DNA of 13,227 nucleotides from Gemmatimonadota bacterium (lineage in GTDB: Bacteria; ARS69): the NCBI GenBank assembly GCA_020431545.1, contig JAGQIB010000093.1, forward strand, positions 1-13,227, in the 5' to 3' direction. Positions 8,901 to 13,227 of this stretch are shown one piece after another. Under the pieces are notes generated by a model. It was given only the letters and a program-made list of their open reading frames with translations, did not search any database and was not told where the DNA came from. The stretch's first letter is position 1, and the number at the start of each line of letters is the position of its first letter. A program made the translations under genes and the position numbers.

Positions 8901-9150
8901 GAACCCGTCGCGCGACGACACGACGTTCCGCCTCGCGCTTCCGCAGGAGGAGCGGGTCACGGTCGACGTGTTCGACGTGAGCGGCCGCCTCGTGCGCCAG
9001 GTGCAGTCCGGCAACCTGCCGGCCGGTCACCACGCGCTCCGGTGGGACGGTCGGGACACGCTCGGTCGGCCGACGGTCGCCGGCGTGTACCTCGCCCGGT
9101 TGCGGACGTCGGCGGGAGAGGAGATCCGCAAGATCACCCGCCTGAACTAG
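5926..9150 (+). CDS. Secreted metzincin-like metalloprotease with three internal repeats and C-terminal FlgD-Ig/sorting-like domain
   Basis: This 1074-residue exported protein is a probable zinc endopeptidase of unknown substrate. Residues 1-24 are a signal peptide ending A-N-A. A short pro-like region follows, then a catalytic domain at about 90-320. That domain has H235-E-W-G-H239-I-F-G-S-C-D245, which fits HExxHxxGxxD, the metzincin variant with Asp as third zinc ligand. A Met-turn candidate, C-I-M289, lies about 45 residues later. Ten cysteines fall between 202 and 299, suggesting a disulfide-bonded fold. Asp-rich loops at 175-185 (DSDGDG) and 310-318 (DSDSNGWMD) look like calcium sites. 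Residues 340-985 hold three copies of a ~210-residue unit. Residues 986-1074 (FPNP, then WDGRD and GVYLARL) resemble FlgD-Ig / type-A sorting domains. The Shine-Dalgarno is GGGAGGG (5911-5917). The protease class is fairly secure; the family (M7-, M64- or other metzincin-like) is not. Confidence 0.88.
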   Translation: MKAKIFGLTAPVLALGALVAPANAFQAPTIGYVSDEMIAEARRQVAEAPVESAHDFERDDMDDRWMLDQEPDPRAPGNGDNDATHYARGNTLVLHFFINHTGGTWSQAEMDAAAAKAAIAKDFYRNNAPAGANVEFDNGSNNLYAYYVWNYGANIPTDSMTWNIAEAVSAGIVADSDGDGLYVDDLTYNLQDWAGGWDNVLCVYQPADITGRAFASYGAARCVNYTDDLGSVWAHEWGHIFGSCDEYVEGGQCNGGINCGACQSTYLTTTYNNGNCQLASCPTDVSCIMINNTLSGSICQYTLGHWGWVDSDSNGWMDTTRRRLSGNTMIPIYHIVNNGWYLWSGTEDNGGFAYHQNNRSWGVAGLRSPGTDDYDLRLYADNNHDTYLAGSSFGGQLIDFVVGDYNHNNLGNEHLEVRRWSGTGGNYRLHWESGTGILYPDGVARSFSLASTDVVRCWEVPLFGGETISFVLDNTSGSGDIGMSLFKSNGSDYYAGRGSAVWTADNTGASGTETYTYTVPSDDVYGLVVFNNTAASSDYTIQIGPTPVTLAEESPFHSGLDLRLYNYDPAAGYWSVIGTRPTDSATDTEVELYAESTYQTLLDQTTYGVGAVDFIAVDYNHASSAADYVRVNRQSGTATHRTEWEQSADVISGITGSYNFDAGHVVKVWDAFLTNGWSYAVRSYQGGFNDGLYLFDSSDGDYYQDRAEFDGYSSGGAAGAGEFLKYQADASDWHGLVQTMFDEASGTSSLWFGREIGMNDDAAASYSEEVLWGETTTNTSQWWIWAVKPTGGEEARISLYGDEPCTITTLKASDQTGVGVVNYVVGDYNHTPFETVYPRVWRQQGSQPMRVEAEGGTETIIYLGGGVPVTYDASWPSNDVAEIYDLYLPFNVPTRIVVEPLTGSADFEVALFQSFGATYYANAGQAIANADANGAGGMEIIDVVPTANDYYGLAIINTNGLSGTYRITVGSQTAVSADLPTDVTELSFAAFPNPSRDDTTFRLALPQEERVTVDVFDVSGRLVRQVQSGNLPAGHHALRWDGRDTLGRPTVAGVYLARLRTSAGEEIRKITRLN
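7015..8880 (+). repeat. Three tandem copies of a ~210-residue protein module inside the metalloprotease
   Basis: The protein region after the catalytic domain repeats three times. Anchor points are: Leu-Tyr ending at Y379, Y593 and Y800; (G/V)-DYNH starting at D404, D618 and D827; the Tyr-Tyr pair at 493-494, 702-703 and 919-920; and a Gly-Leu pair at 526, 735 and 952. Spacing between equivalent anchors is 209-217 residues each time, so the periodicity is real. Copies one and three are more alike than either is to copy two. Their C-terminal halves share the pattern YYA..G.A, an Asn/Gly-rich turn, then YGL.(I/V).(N/F). The copies are diverged at DNA level, implying old duplication. The beta-rich, Asp/Asn/Gly-rich composition suggests binding or spacer domains, comparable in position to bacterial pre-peptidase C-terminal (PPC-like) modules. 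That identity is not established. Confidence 0.8.
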
Positions 9151-9184
9151 ACGAGAGACGATCGGGCAACCGATCCGATCCTCG

Positions 9185-9212
9185 GGGGCCGGTCCGTTCG
9201 CGGGCCGGCCCC
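9185..9212 (+). terminator. GC-rich hairpin with TTCG tetraloop after the protease gene
   Basis: A 12-bp stem (9185-9196 with 9201-9212) is perfect except for one T-G wobble pair at 9193/9204. It is closed by a G-C pair around the extra-stable loop TTCG (9197-9200). It begins 34 nt after the protease stop codon and ends 30 nt before the next start codon. Only a short, weak T-containing stretch (GTTCTCGT) follows. It may be an intrinsic terminator with a poor U-tract, as is common in GC-rich bacteria, or an mRNA 3'-end stabiliser. It separates the secreted pair from the yihY operon. Confidence 0.75.
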
Positions 9213-9242
9213 GTTCTCGTCCCGCGGTGATAGGATCCCGGG

Positions 9243-10619
9243 ATGATCGCCGAGCCCGTCCGCCGCCTGCGACGCTTCCTCGCGGAAGATCTCTGGAATC
9301 GCGATTTCGATCCCGGCACTCCGGGAGGACGCGTCGTCGGGCTGCTCCAGTTCGGCGCGATCGTCGGCCGGGGGTTCGTTCGCGACCATCTGCTCCTGCG
9401 GGCGAGCGCCCTGACCTACTTCACGGCGCTCTCGCTCATCCCCCTGCTCGCGGTCGCGATCTCGCTCGTACAGGCCGTGGGGGTGGGCGGCGAGACGTTC
9501 GCGACGTTTCTGGTGCACCAGGTCGCGGCGGGAAGCCCGGACGCGCAGCGTCAGATCCTGGATCTCGCGGAGAGCGCGAACTTCCGCGGCCTCGGCACCG
9601 TGGGCGCCTCGATCCTGTTCCTGACGACGGTGCTCGCGGTGACGAACATCGAGACGTCGCTGAATCGGATCTGGGGCATCACGCGGCAGCGCAGTCTCGT
9701 GCGGCGTCTCTCGGACTATCTCGCGGTACTCGTGATCGCGCCGTTGCTTCTCGCCGTCGCGGGCTCGCTCGCCGGCTCGCTGCAGAGTCAGTACCTGTTC
9801 CAGCACATGATGACGCAGCCCTGGTTCGCGCGACTGCACGAGTTCGGACTGCGGCACGTGCCCCTTGCGCTCCTGGCGTTGACCTTCACGTTCCTGAACT
9901 GGATCCTGCCGAACACCACCGTCCGTTTGCGCTCCGCGTTTCTCGGCGGCGCGCTCGCAGCCGGTCTCGTCGTCGTCGCGCAGTACTTCTACCTGGACTT
10001 CGCGATCGGAGTGGCGCGCGCGAACGCCCTGTTCGGCGGGTTCGCGGCGCTGCCTCTCCTGTTCGTGTGGATCTACCTGTTCTGGTCGATCTTCCTGCTC
10101 GGCGCGGAGTTCGCGTTCGCGCACCAGAACCTGGCTCTCTACCGCCGGGAGGTACGGGGACCGAGGGCGGGACCGGCGGAGCGGGAAGCGGTCGGGCTCC
10201 GCATCGCGCTGGAGATCGCCCGGGCGTTTCGTCGGGGCGGCGATCCGTGGAACGCGGACACCCTCTCGGATGCGCTCGCGATCCCGGTCCGCACCGTGCG
10301 CGACATCCTGGAGACGTTGCACGCGGCCGGCATCCTCTCGCCCCAGGGCGCGCCCGACCGGGAAGGCGCCTGGCAGCTCGGCCGCCCGGCCGGGGCGATC
10401 GCCGTCCTGGACGTCGCGGCGGCGTTGCGCGGGCGGCGGGAGCCCGTGGAGGGCCAGCGCGAGGTCGCAGAGGCCACGGAGCGCCTGGTGGCGGAGCTGG
10501 CCGCGGGGGAGGCCGCCGCCGCCGCCGGGCGCACGCTGGAAGACGTCCTCGAGGAAATGGACGGTCCGCTCCGTCCGGGATCCGGAGAGCTCGCCCGGGA
10601 AAGAAGGGAGAACGAATGA
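9243..10619 (+). CDS. YihY/BrkB-family integral membrane protein with winged-helix-like C-terminal domain
   Basis: This 458-residue inner-membrane protein belongs to the YihY/UPF0761 (BrkB) family. The family was long mislabelled ribonuclease BN and its function is still uncertain; transport or envelope roles have been suggested. The membrane part, about residues 30-300, has roughly six helices. It carries the conserved RASALTYFTALSLIPLLAV start, the NIETSLNRIWG segment and a final helix (LPLLFVWIYLFWSIFLLGAEFAFA). Residues about 315-395 then look like a winged helix-turn-helix (EIARAFRRGGDPW...LSDALAIPVRTVRDILETLHAAGIL). The tail is helical and Ala/Glu-rich. The ATG follows AGGA (9232-9235) at 7 nt. 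TAGGAT at 9231-9236 also resembles a -10 box, which would put transcription start almost at the ATG. The stop overlaps the next gene as ATGA. Family assignment is firm; the role of the C-terminal domain is inferred. Confidence 0.92.
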   Translation: MIAEPVRRLRRFLAEDLWNRDFDPGTPGGRVVGLLQFGAIVGRGFVRDHLLLRASALTYFTALSLIPLLAVAISLVQAVGVGGETFATFLVHQVAAGSPDAQRQILDLAESANFRGLGTVGASILFLTTVLAVTNIETSLNRIWGITRQRSLVRRLSDYLAVLVIAPLLLAVAGSLAGSLQSQYLFQHMMTQPWFARLHEFGLRHVPLALLALTFTFLNWILPNTTVRLRSAFLGGALAAGLVVVAQYFYLDFAIGVARANALFGGFAALPLLFVWIYLFWSIFLLGAEFAFAHQNLALYRREVRGPRAGPAEREAVGLRIALEIARAFRRGGDPWNADTLSDALAIPVRTVRDILETLHAAGILSPQGAPDREGAWQLGRPAGAIAVLDVAAALRGRREPVEGQREVAEATERLVAELAAGEAAAAAGRTLEDVLEEMDGPLRPGSGELARERRENE

Positions 10620-11533
10620 ACCGAAGGATGTTCCTTGCGTGCGCGTTCGCGACGCTCCTCGCCGGGGGCTGTTCCCGGGGGGCCAGGGAGGAGTCGAGAC
10701 CGGCGGCCCGGGACGGTCGGCTGCGCGTGATCGCGACCACCCAGGTGGTGGCCGACCTCGTTCGCGAGCTGGGTGGAGACCGGGTCGACGTCACCTCCTG
10801 GATGGGCCCCGGCGTGGATCCGCACGGGTACGAACCCTCGCCCGGCGACCTCGAGCGCCTGGTCGGCGCCGATCTCGCGTTCTCCCTCGGCCTGTCCCTC
10901 GAGGAGCGCGCGTCCGACACGCTTGCCCGCGCCGCCGCGGAGGGTCACCCCGCGTTCGCGGTCGCCGGGAGCATCGATCCTTCGCGCCTCCTGCGTCCCG
11001 CGGCGCTCGGCGGGGCGGTCGACCCGCACGTGTGGCTCGACGCCTCGCTGTGGTCGTCCGCGGTGCGGGGGGTCGTGGAGGTGCTCGCGTCGGCCGAGCC
11101 CGACTCGCGTCTGTACTTCGAGGAGAACGCGCGGATCTACCGCGAGAAGCTCGCCGAGCTGGACGAGTGGTGCCGATCGGAGATCGCGCTGATCCCGGCG
11201 GAACGTCGCGTGCTGATCACCGCCCACGACGCGTTCGGCTACTTCGGGCGGGCGTACGGTGTCGACACGGTGGGGCTCGAGGGGCCGGCTCCCGATGTGC
11301 CGCGGATCGTGGACCTCGTGAGGGAGCGCGGGGTCCCGGCCGTCTTCTCGGAGACGAGCATGTCGCGAGGCTCCGTCGACGCGGTCGTGGAGGCCGTGCG
11401 CGCGGTGGGCGGAACCCTTGCCGCAAGCGGTCCGCTGTACTCGGACGCGATGGGGCCGGCGGGCACGCCCGCGGCGACGTATCCGGGCATGATGCGAGCG
11501 AACGTCGAGGCGATCACGGAAGCGCTGCAGTGA
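10616..11533 (+). CDS. Metal ABC transporter substrate-binding lipoprotein (TroA/ZnuA/MntA type)
   Basis: This 305-residue exported lipoprotein captures divalent metal (Zn, Mn or Fe) for an ABC importer. The N-terminus has two Arg residues, a hydrophobic core and the lipobox L-A-G-G-C19, so it should be lipid-anchored. Four metal ligands of this family are visible at typical spacing: H70 (DPHGYEP), H138 (DPHVWLD), H204 (TAHDAFGYFGRAYG) and D277 (LYSDAMG). It lacks the long His/Asp-rich loop seen in many zinc-specific ZnuA proteins, which leaves Mn or Fe open; specificity cannot be settled by sequence. The start overlaps the upstream yihY-like stop (ATGA) and has AAGAAGGGAG as Shine-Dalgarno. 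No ATPase or permease gene lies next to it; the genes on either side are a YihY-family protein and a HAD hydrolase. That is unusual for this family. Confidence 0.93.
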   Translation: MNRRMFLACAFATLLAGGCSRGAREESRPAARDGRLRVIATTQVVADLVRELGGDRVDVTSWMGPGVDPHGYEPSPGDLERLVGADLAFSLGLSLEERASDTLARAAAEGHPAFAVAGSIDPSRLLRPAALGGAVDPHVWLDASLWSSAVRGVVEVLASAEPDSRLYFEENARIYREKLAELDEWCRSEIALIPAERRVLITAHDAFGYFGRAYGVDTVGLEGPAPDVPRIVDLVRERGVPAVFSETSMSRGSVDAVVEAVRAVGGTLAASGPLYSDAMGPAGTPAATYPGMMRANVEAITEALQ

Positions 11534-12261
11534 GCGGTCCGCTTGCGCCGGATCCCGAAGCGGCCGACTTCTCCGAGGTCGAGCTGTTGAGCTTCGATTG
11601 CTACGGCACGCTGATCGACTGGGAGACGGGCATTCTCGAAGCGCTGAGCGATCTCTTCCGTCGTCACGGGCGCGACCGGCCGCCGGCCGAAGCCCTGCTG
11701 GCGCGGTACGCCGCGCACGAGTCCGCGGCCGAGCACGGCCCCTGGGTTCCGTACCGCGAGGTGCTCGCGCGCGTCGGGGAGGGGCTCGCGGCGGATCACG
11801 ATCTTGGGCTCGCGCCGGGAGATCGGGACTTCCTGGCCGAGTCGCTGCCGGACTGGCCGCCGTTCGCGGATACCGTCCCCTCGCTGCGGGCGCTCGCCGC
11901 GCGCTTCCGGCTCGCCGTGGTCTCGAACGTGGACGAGGCGCTCTTCGCGCGAACGCAGGCGTCGCTCGGCGTGGACTTCGATTTCGTGATCACGGCCGAG
12001 GCCACGCGGAGCTACAAGCCGGATCGCGCGATCTTCGACGAGGCGTCGCGTCGGTTCGCCCTCGCGCGGGCCCGACACCTGCACTGCGCCCAGAGTCTCT
12101 GGCACGACGTCGCCCCCGCGCGGGCGGCCGGCTGGCGCACGGTGTGGGTCGACCGGCGCGGAGGGCGTTCCGGGGGCGCGACGCCGGACTCGGACGCGCG
12201 CCCGGAGCGTCGGGTGGGCTCGCTGGCCGAACTCGCCCGCGCGCTCGGGGTTACTCCGTGA
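11530..12261 (+). CDS. HAD-superfamily hydrolase, haloacid dehalogenase type II-like
   Basis: This 243-residue cytoplasmic hydrolase probably acts on a small phosphorylated or halogenated substrate. The catalytic motifs in order are F-D23-C-Y-G-T-L with the nucleophile Asp23, V-S132-N133 (motif II), S-Y-K163-P-D (motif III lysine) and Q-S-L-W-H-D193 (motif IV). The D-x-Y-G-T form and the SNVD, SYKPD and QS..HD pattern are those of the type II (S)-2-haloacid dehalogenase-like branch. Many members of that branch are phosphatases, so dehalogenase activity should not be assumed. The chosen start is GTG at 11530, overlapping the previous stop as GTGA, with CGGAAG as Shine-Dalgarno seven bases upstream. 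It places the nucleophile at the usual distance from the N-terminus. The 3' end overlaps the convergent minus-strand gene by 11 bp. Confidence 0.9.
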   Translation: MSGPLAPDPEAADFSEVELLSFDCYGTLIDWETGILEALSDLFRRHGRDRPPAEALLARYAAHESAAEHGPWVPYREVLARVGEGLAADHDLGLAPGDRDFLAESLPDWPPFADTVPSLRALAARFRLAVVSNVDEALFARTQASLGVDFDFVITAEATRSYKPDRAIFDEASRRFALARARHLHCAQSLWHDVAPARAAGWRTVWVDRRGGRSGGATPDSDARPERRVGSLAELARALGVTP

Positions 12262-12640
12262 CGACGGGCCGCGCGATCGCCGATTCCAGCCGGTCGGCCA
12301 GCGCGCGGGGCATACCGCGGTAGGGGGCCGTCCACGCCGCCCATTCCGCGTCCGTCAGGTGGGAGCCGGGCAGCGCGTCGAGGTGCACGCGGAACGAATC
12401 GGGTTCGGTCGCGTAGCGCCGGGAGAGCGTGACGACCGCGTCGTAGTAGTCGAGGAAATCGCCGGCCTTCTCCTCGGCGGCGAGCGTCTCCGCGCTCCGC
12501 GGCGCGGCGGCCGGATCGACCGCGTTCTCGTCCGGCCCGCAACCCGGCCCGGCCGCGAGTCCGAGCAGCAGCAGCAGCAGCAGCCCCGTTCCTCCGCGGA
12601 TCACCACCCCTCGCGGAAAGCCGAATCGGATGACCCGCAC
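12251..12640 (-). CDS. Small exported (possible lipoprotein) hypothetical protein
   Basis: This 129-residue protein of unknown function has no family I can name. The N-terminus has Arg residues, then seven consecutive leucines (20-26), and G-L-A-A-G-P-G-C34. That is either a non-canonical lipobox at Cys34 or a Sec signal. The mature part is a soluble, probably helical domain with two recognisable stretches: FLDYYDAVVTLSRRYATEPDSF, and a W/Y-rich part (DAEWAAWTAPYRGMP). The start is GTG at 12640, with GGAGGCGAGG just upstream on the minus strand. It is transcribed towards the HAD gene, and the two overlap at their 3' ends. It is divergent from the POTRA gene, with a 179-bp shared upstream region. 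The signal-plus-domain layout and codon pattern make it more credible than the overlapping plus-strand reading. Confidence 0.72.
   Translation of the reverse strand: MRVIRFGFPRGVVIRGGTGLLLLLLLGLAAGPGCGPDENAVDPAAAPRSAETLAAEEKAGDFLDYYDAVVTLSRRYATEPDSFRVHLDALPGSHLTDAEWAAWTAPYRGMPRALADRLESAIARPVVTE
12564..12584 (-). repeat. Seven-copy trinucleotide repeat (AGC on +, CTG on -) in a signal peptide
   Basis: Seven uninterrupted AGC units on the + strand read as six CTG leucine codons followed by CTC in the minus-strand gene (residues 20-26). They form the hydrophobic core of its signal peptide. Slippage by whole units would lengthen or shorten the core without shifting frame. Confidence 0.9.
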
Positions 12641-12720
12641 GCGTCCCTCGCCTCCGTCGCCCGGGCACGCCGGGGCTCGATCCCGAACAACCTACCACCG
12701 GGGGCGGATCCCGCGAAACG

Positions 12721-12749
12721 TTGCGAAAGCGGTGTTTCCGCCCTATAAA
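12721..12749 (+). promoter_or_regulatory. Sigma-70-type promoter of the POTRA-protein gene
   Basis: TTGCGA (12721-12726) and TATAAA (12744-12749) are separated by exactly 17 nt and match the -35 and -10 consensus in four and five of six bases. The AT-rich -10 stands out in very GC-rich DNA. Predicted transcription start is about 12755-12757, giving a leader of about 64 nt. A short inverted repeat (GCGG/CCGC, 12729-12741) sits in the spacer and could be an operator or chance. Confidence 0.7.
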
Positions 12750-12756
12750 GCGGGAT

Positions 12757-12789
12757 GACCTCCTGGATCGCCAGTCGAGCGAGGAGGTC
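12757..12789 (+). promoter_or_regulatory. 5'-terminal mRNA hairpin pairing CCTCCT with AGGAGG
   Basis: A perfect 8-bp inverted repeat, GACCTCCT (12757-12764) with AGGAGGTC (12782-12789), has a 17-nt loop. It starts at the predicted transcription start of the POTRA gene. The downstream arm contains a perfect Shine-Dalgarno core, AGGAGG (12782-12787). That core is 23 nt from an in-frame GTG (12811) and 32 nt from the ATG (12820), too far for normal initiation. The structure is seen directly; its function as a stabilising cap or regulatory leader is inferred. Confidence 0.5.
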
Positions 12790-12819
12790 CCGGTCCCTGC
12801 CTTCCGAGCGGTGTTCTCG

Positions 12820-13227
12820 ATGAGCCAAGGTGGATCGCTCCGGGACCGAGCTCGCGGTTTCGCGCGGGTCCTGCTTCTCGGCGTCCTCGCGCTGGGAGTC
12901 GCCTCCGCCCGGGCCGCGGCCGGCGAGAAGGACTGGACCGACACCGCTCCCGCGGACCTCTCGGGTTACAGCCTCGAGCGAATCCGCTTCACGGGCCCGG
13001 GCGACGTCCCCGAGAACGAGCTCCGCGACGAGATCGAGTCGTCGACGTCCGGCTGGCTCCGCTTCCGCCCGATCGATCTCGACACCCTGCACTCCGACGT
13101 GGATCGCGTGCGACTCGTCCTCCGGCGTCACGGCTACTGGTCCGCGGACGTCCGGCTCTCGCTTCGCTACGACCCCCGCGACCGGCGCGTGGAGGCGACG
13201 TTCGAGATCGAGCCCGGGGTTCAGCGC
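12820..13227 (+). CDS. POTRA-domain outer-membrane protein (BamA/TamA-type), 3'-partial
   Basis: The frame is open from ATG 12820 to the window edge (136 codons). The N-terminus has several Arg, a hydrophobic core (RVLLLGVLALGVASA) and an Ala-rich cleavage zone near residues 30-35, so it is exported. From about residue 47 the sequence follows a POTRA pattern. A strand (YSLERIRFTGPGDVP) is followed by a helix (ENELRDEI), a D-rich linker, then DRVRLVLRRHGYWSADV with the hallmark RRxGY. A strand pair follows and ends in FEIEPG. BamA, TamA and related Omp85 proteins begin this way; the barrel lies beyond the window. Start choice is uncertain because neither the ATG nor an in-frame GTG at 12811 has a close Shine-Dalgarno. 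BamA commonly follows rseP in this operon, but here 8.7 kb intervene, so it may be a paralogue. Confidence 0.85.
   Translation, partial: MSQGGSLRDRARGFARVLLLGVLALGVASARAAAGEKDWTDTAPADLSGYSLERIRFTGPGDVPENELRDEIESSTSGWLRFRPIDLDTLHSDVDRVRLVLRRHGYWSADVRLSLRYDPRDRRVEATFEIEPGVQR

Noticed and set aside
5536..9033. Second very long minus-strand open frame (1165 codons) opposite the secreted pair
   Set aside because: The translation is an Arg/Val/His/Asp-rich string with no signal or motif, while the opposite strand encodes proteins with signal peptides, a zinc motif and domain repeats. It is a GC-skew shadow.
9243..10619. Ribonuclease BN function for the YihY-family gene
   Set aside because: The old RNase BN label for this membrane family was a misassignment, and the protein has no nuclease motif.
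12564..12584. Seven AGC units as part of a CRISPR or mobile element
   Set aside because: It is a simple trinucleotide run inside a leucine-rich signal peptide, with no spacers and no flanking duplications.
12715..12738. GAAAC...GTTTC inverted repeat over the -35 region of the POTRA promoter as an operator
   Set aside because: Only 5 bp per arm with a 14-nt gap. It is suggestive of repressor binding but too short to support.
12359..12748. Plus-strand open frame of 129 codons opposite the small exported protein
   Set aside because: It reads poly-Gln from the trinucleotide repeat and has no signal or motif. The minus-strand reading gives a coherent signal peptide, Shine-Dalgarno and domain.
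12601..13131. Minus-strand open frame of 176 codons across the divergent intergenic region
   Set aside because: It covers the promoter, the leader hairpin and the POTRA coding region, and its composition is that of an antisense shadow.

Overview
The window is a GC-rich (by eye about two thirds G+C), almost gap-free stretch of chromosome from a Gram-negative (diderm) bacterium. Three things point to a diderm: an outer-membrane-type POTRA protein, RseP, and exported proteins with Sec or lipoprotein signals. The large secreted protease ends in a FlgD-Ig-like / type-A sorting-like domain. Such domains are typical of the FCB superphylum and GC-rich candidate phyla near it (for example Eisenbacteria or Latescibacterota). 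That placement is an inference; there is no rRNA here to test it.

Layout. (1) 1-4112: a housekeeping envelope-biogenesis operon on the + strand, uppS (5' end cut by the window), cdsA, dxr, rseP. Genes are separated by 3 nt, overlap by 4 nt (ATGA), or are separated by 15 nt. It makes undecaprenyl diphosphate, CDP-diacylglycerol and the MEP-pathway isoprenoid precursor, plus the intramembrane protease RseP. (2) 4146-5033: a short MscS-type mechanosensitive channel. (3) 5243-9150: an accessory two-gene unit, made of a small acidic exported protein of unknown function overlapping by one base (TAATG) a 1074-residue secreted metzincin-like metalloprotease. The protease has three internal repeats and a C-terminal sorting-like domain. 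A 12-bp GC hairpin with a TTCG loop follows at 9185-9212. (4) 9243-12261: a tightly overlapping three-gene operon of a YihY/BrkB-family membrane protein with a winged-helix-like tail, a TroA/ZnuA-type metal-binding lipoprotein, and a type II HAD hydrolase. (5) 12251-12640, minus strand: a small exported or lipoprotein-like hypothetical that converges on and overlaps the HAD gene. (6) 12820 to the edge: the start of a POTRA-domain outer-membrane (BamA/TamA-type) protein. It has a near-consensus sigma-70 promoter and a hairpin placed almost exactly at the predicted 5' end of its mRNA.

The least ordinary part is the coupled secreted pair at 5243-9150. The other points worth checking are a substitution at a normally conserved active-site position of DXR, the orphan metal-binding lipoprotein inside the YihY operon, and the AGGAGG/CCTCCT leader hairpin of the POTRA gene. 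No tRNA, rRNA, CRISPR array or insertion sequence was seen.
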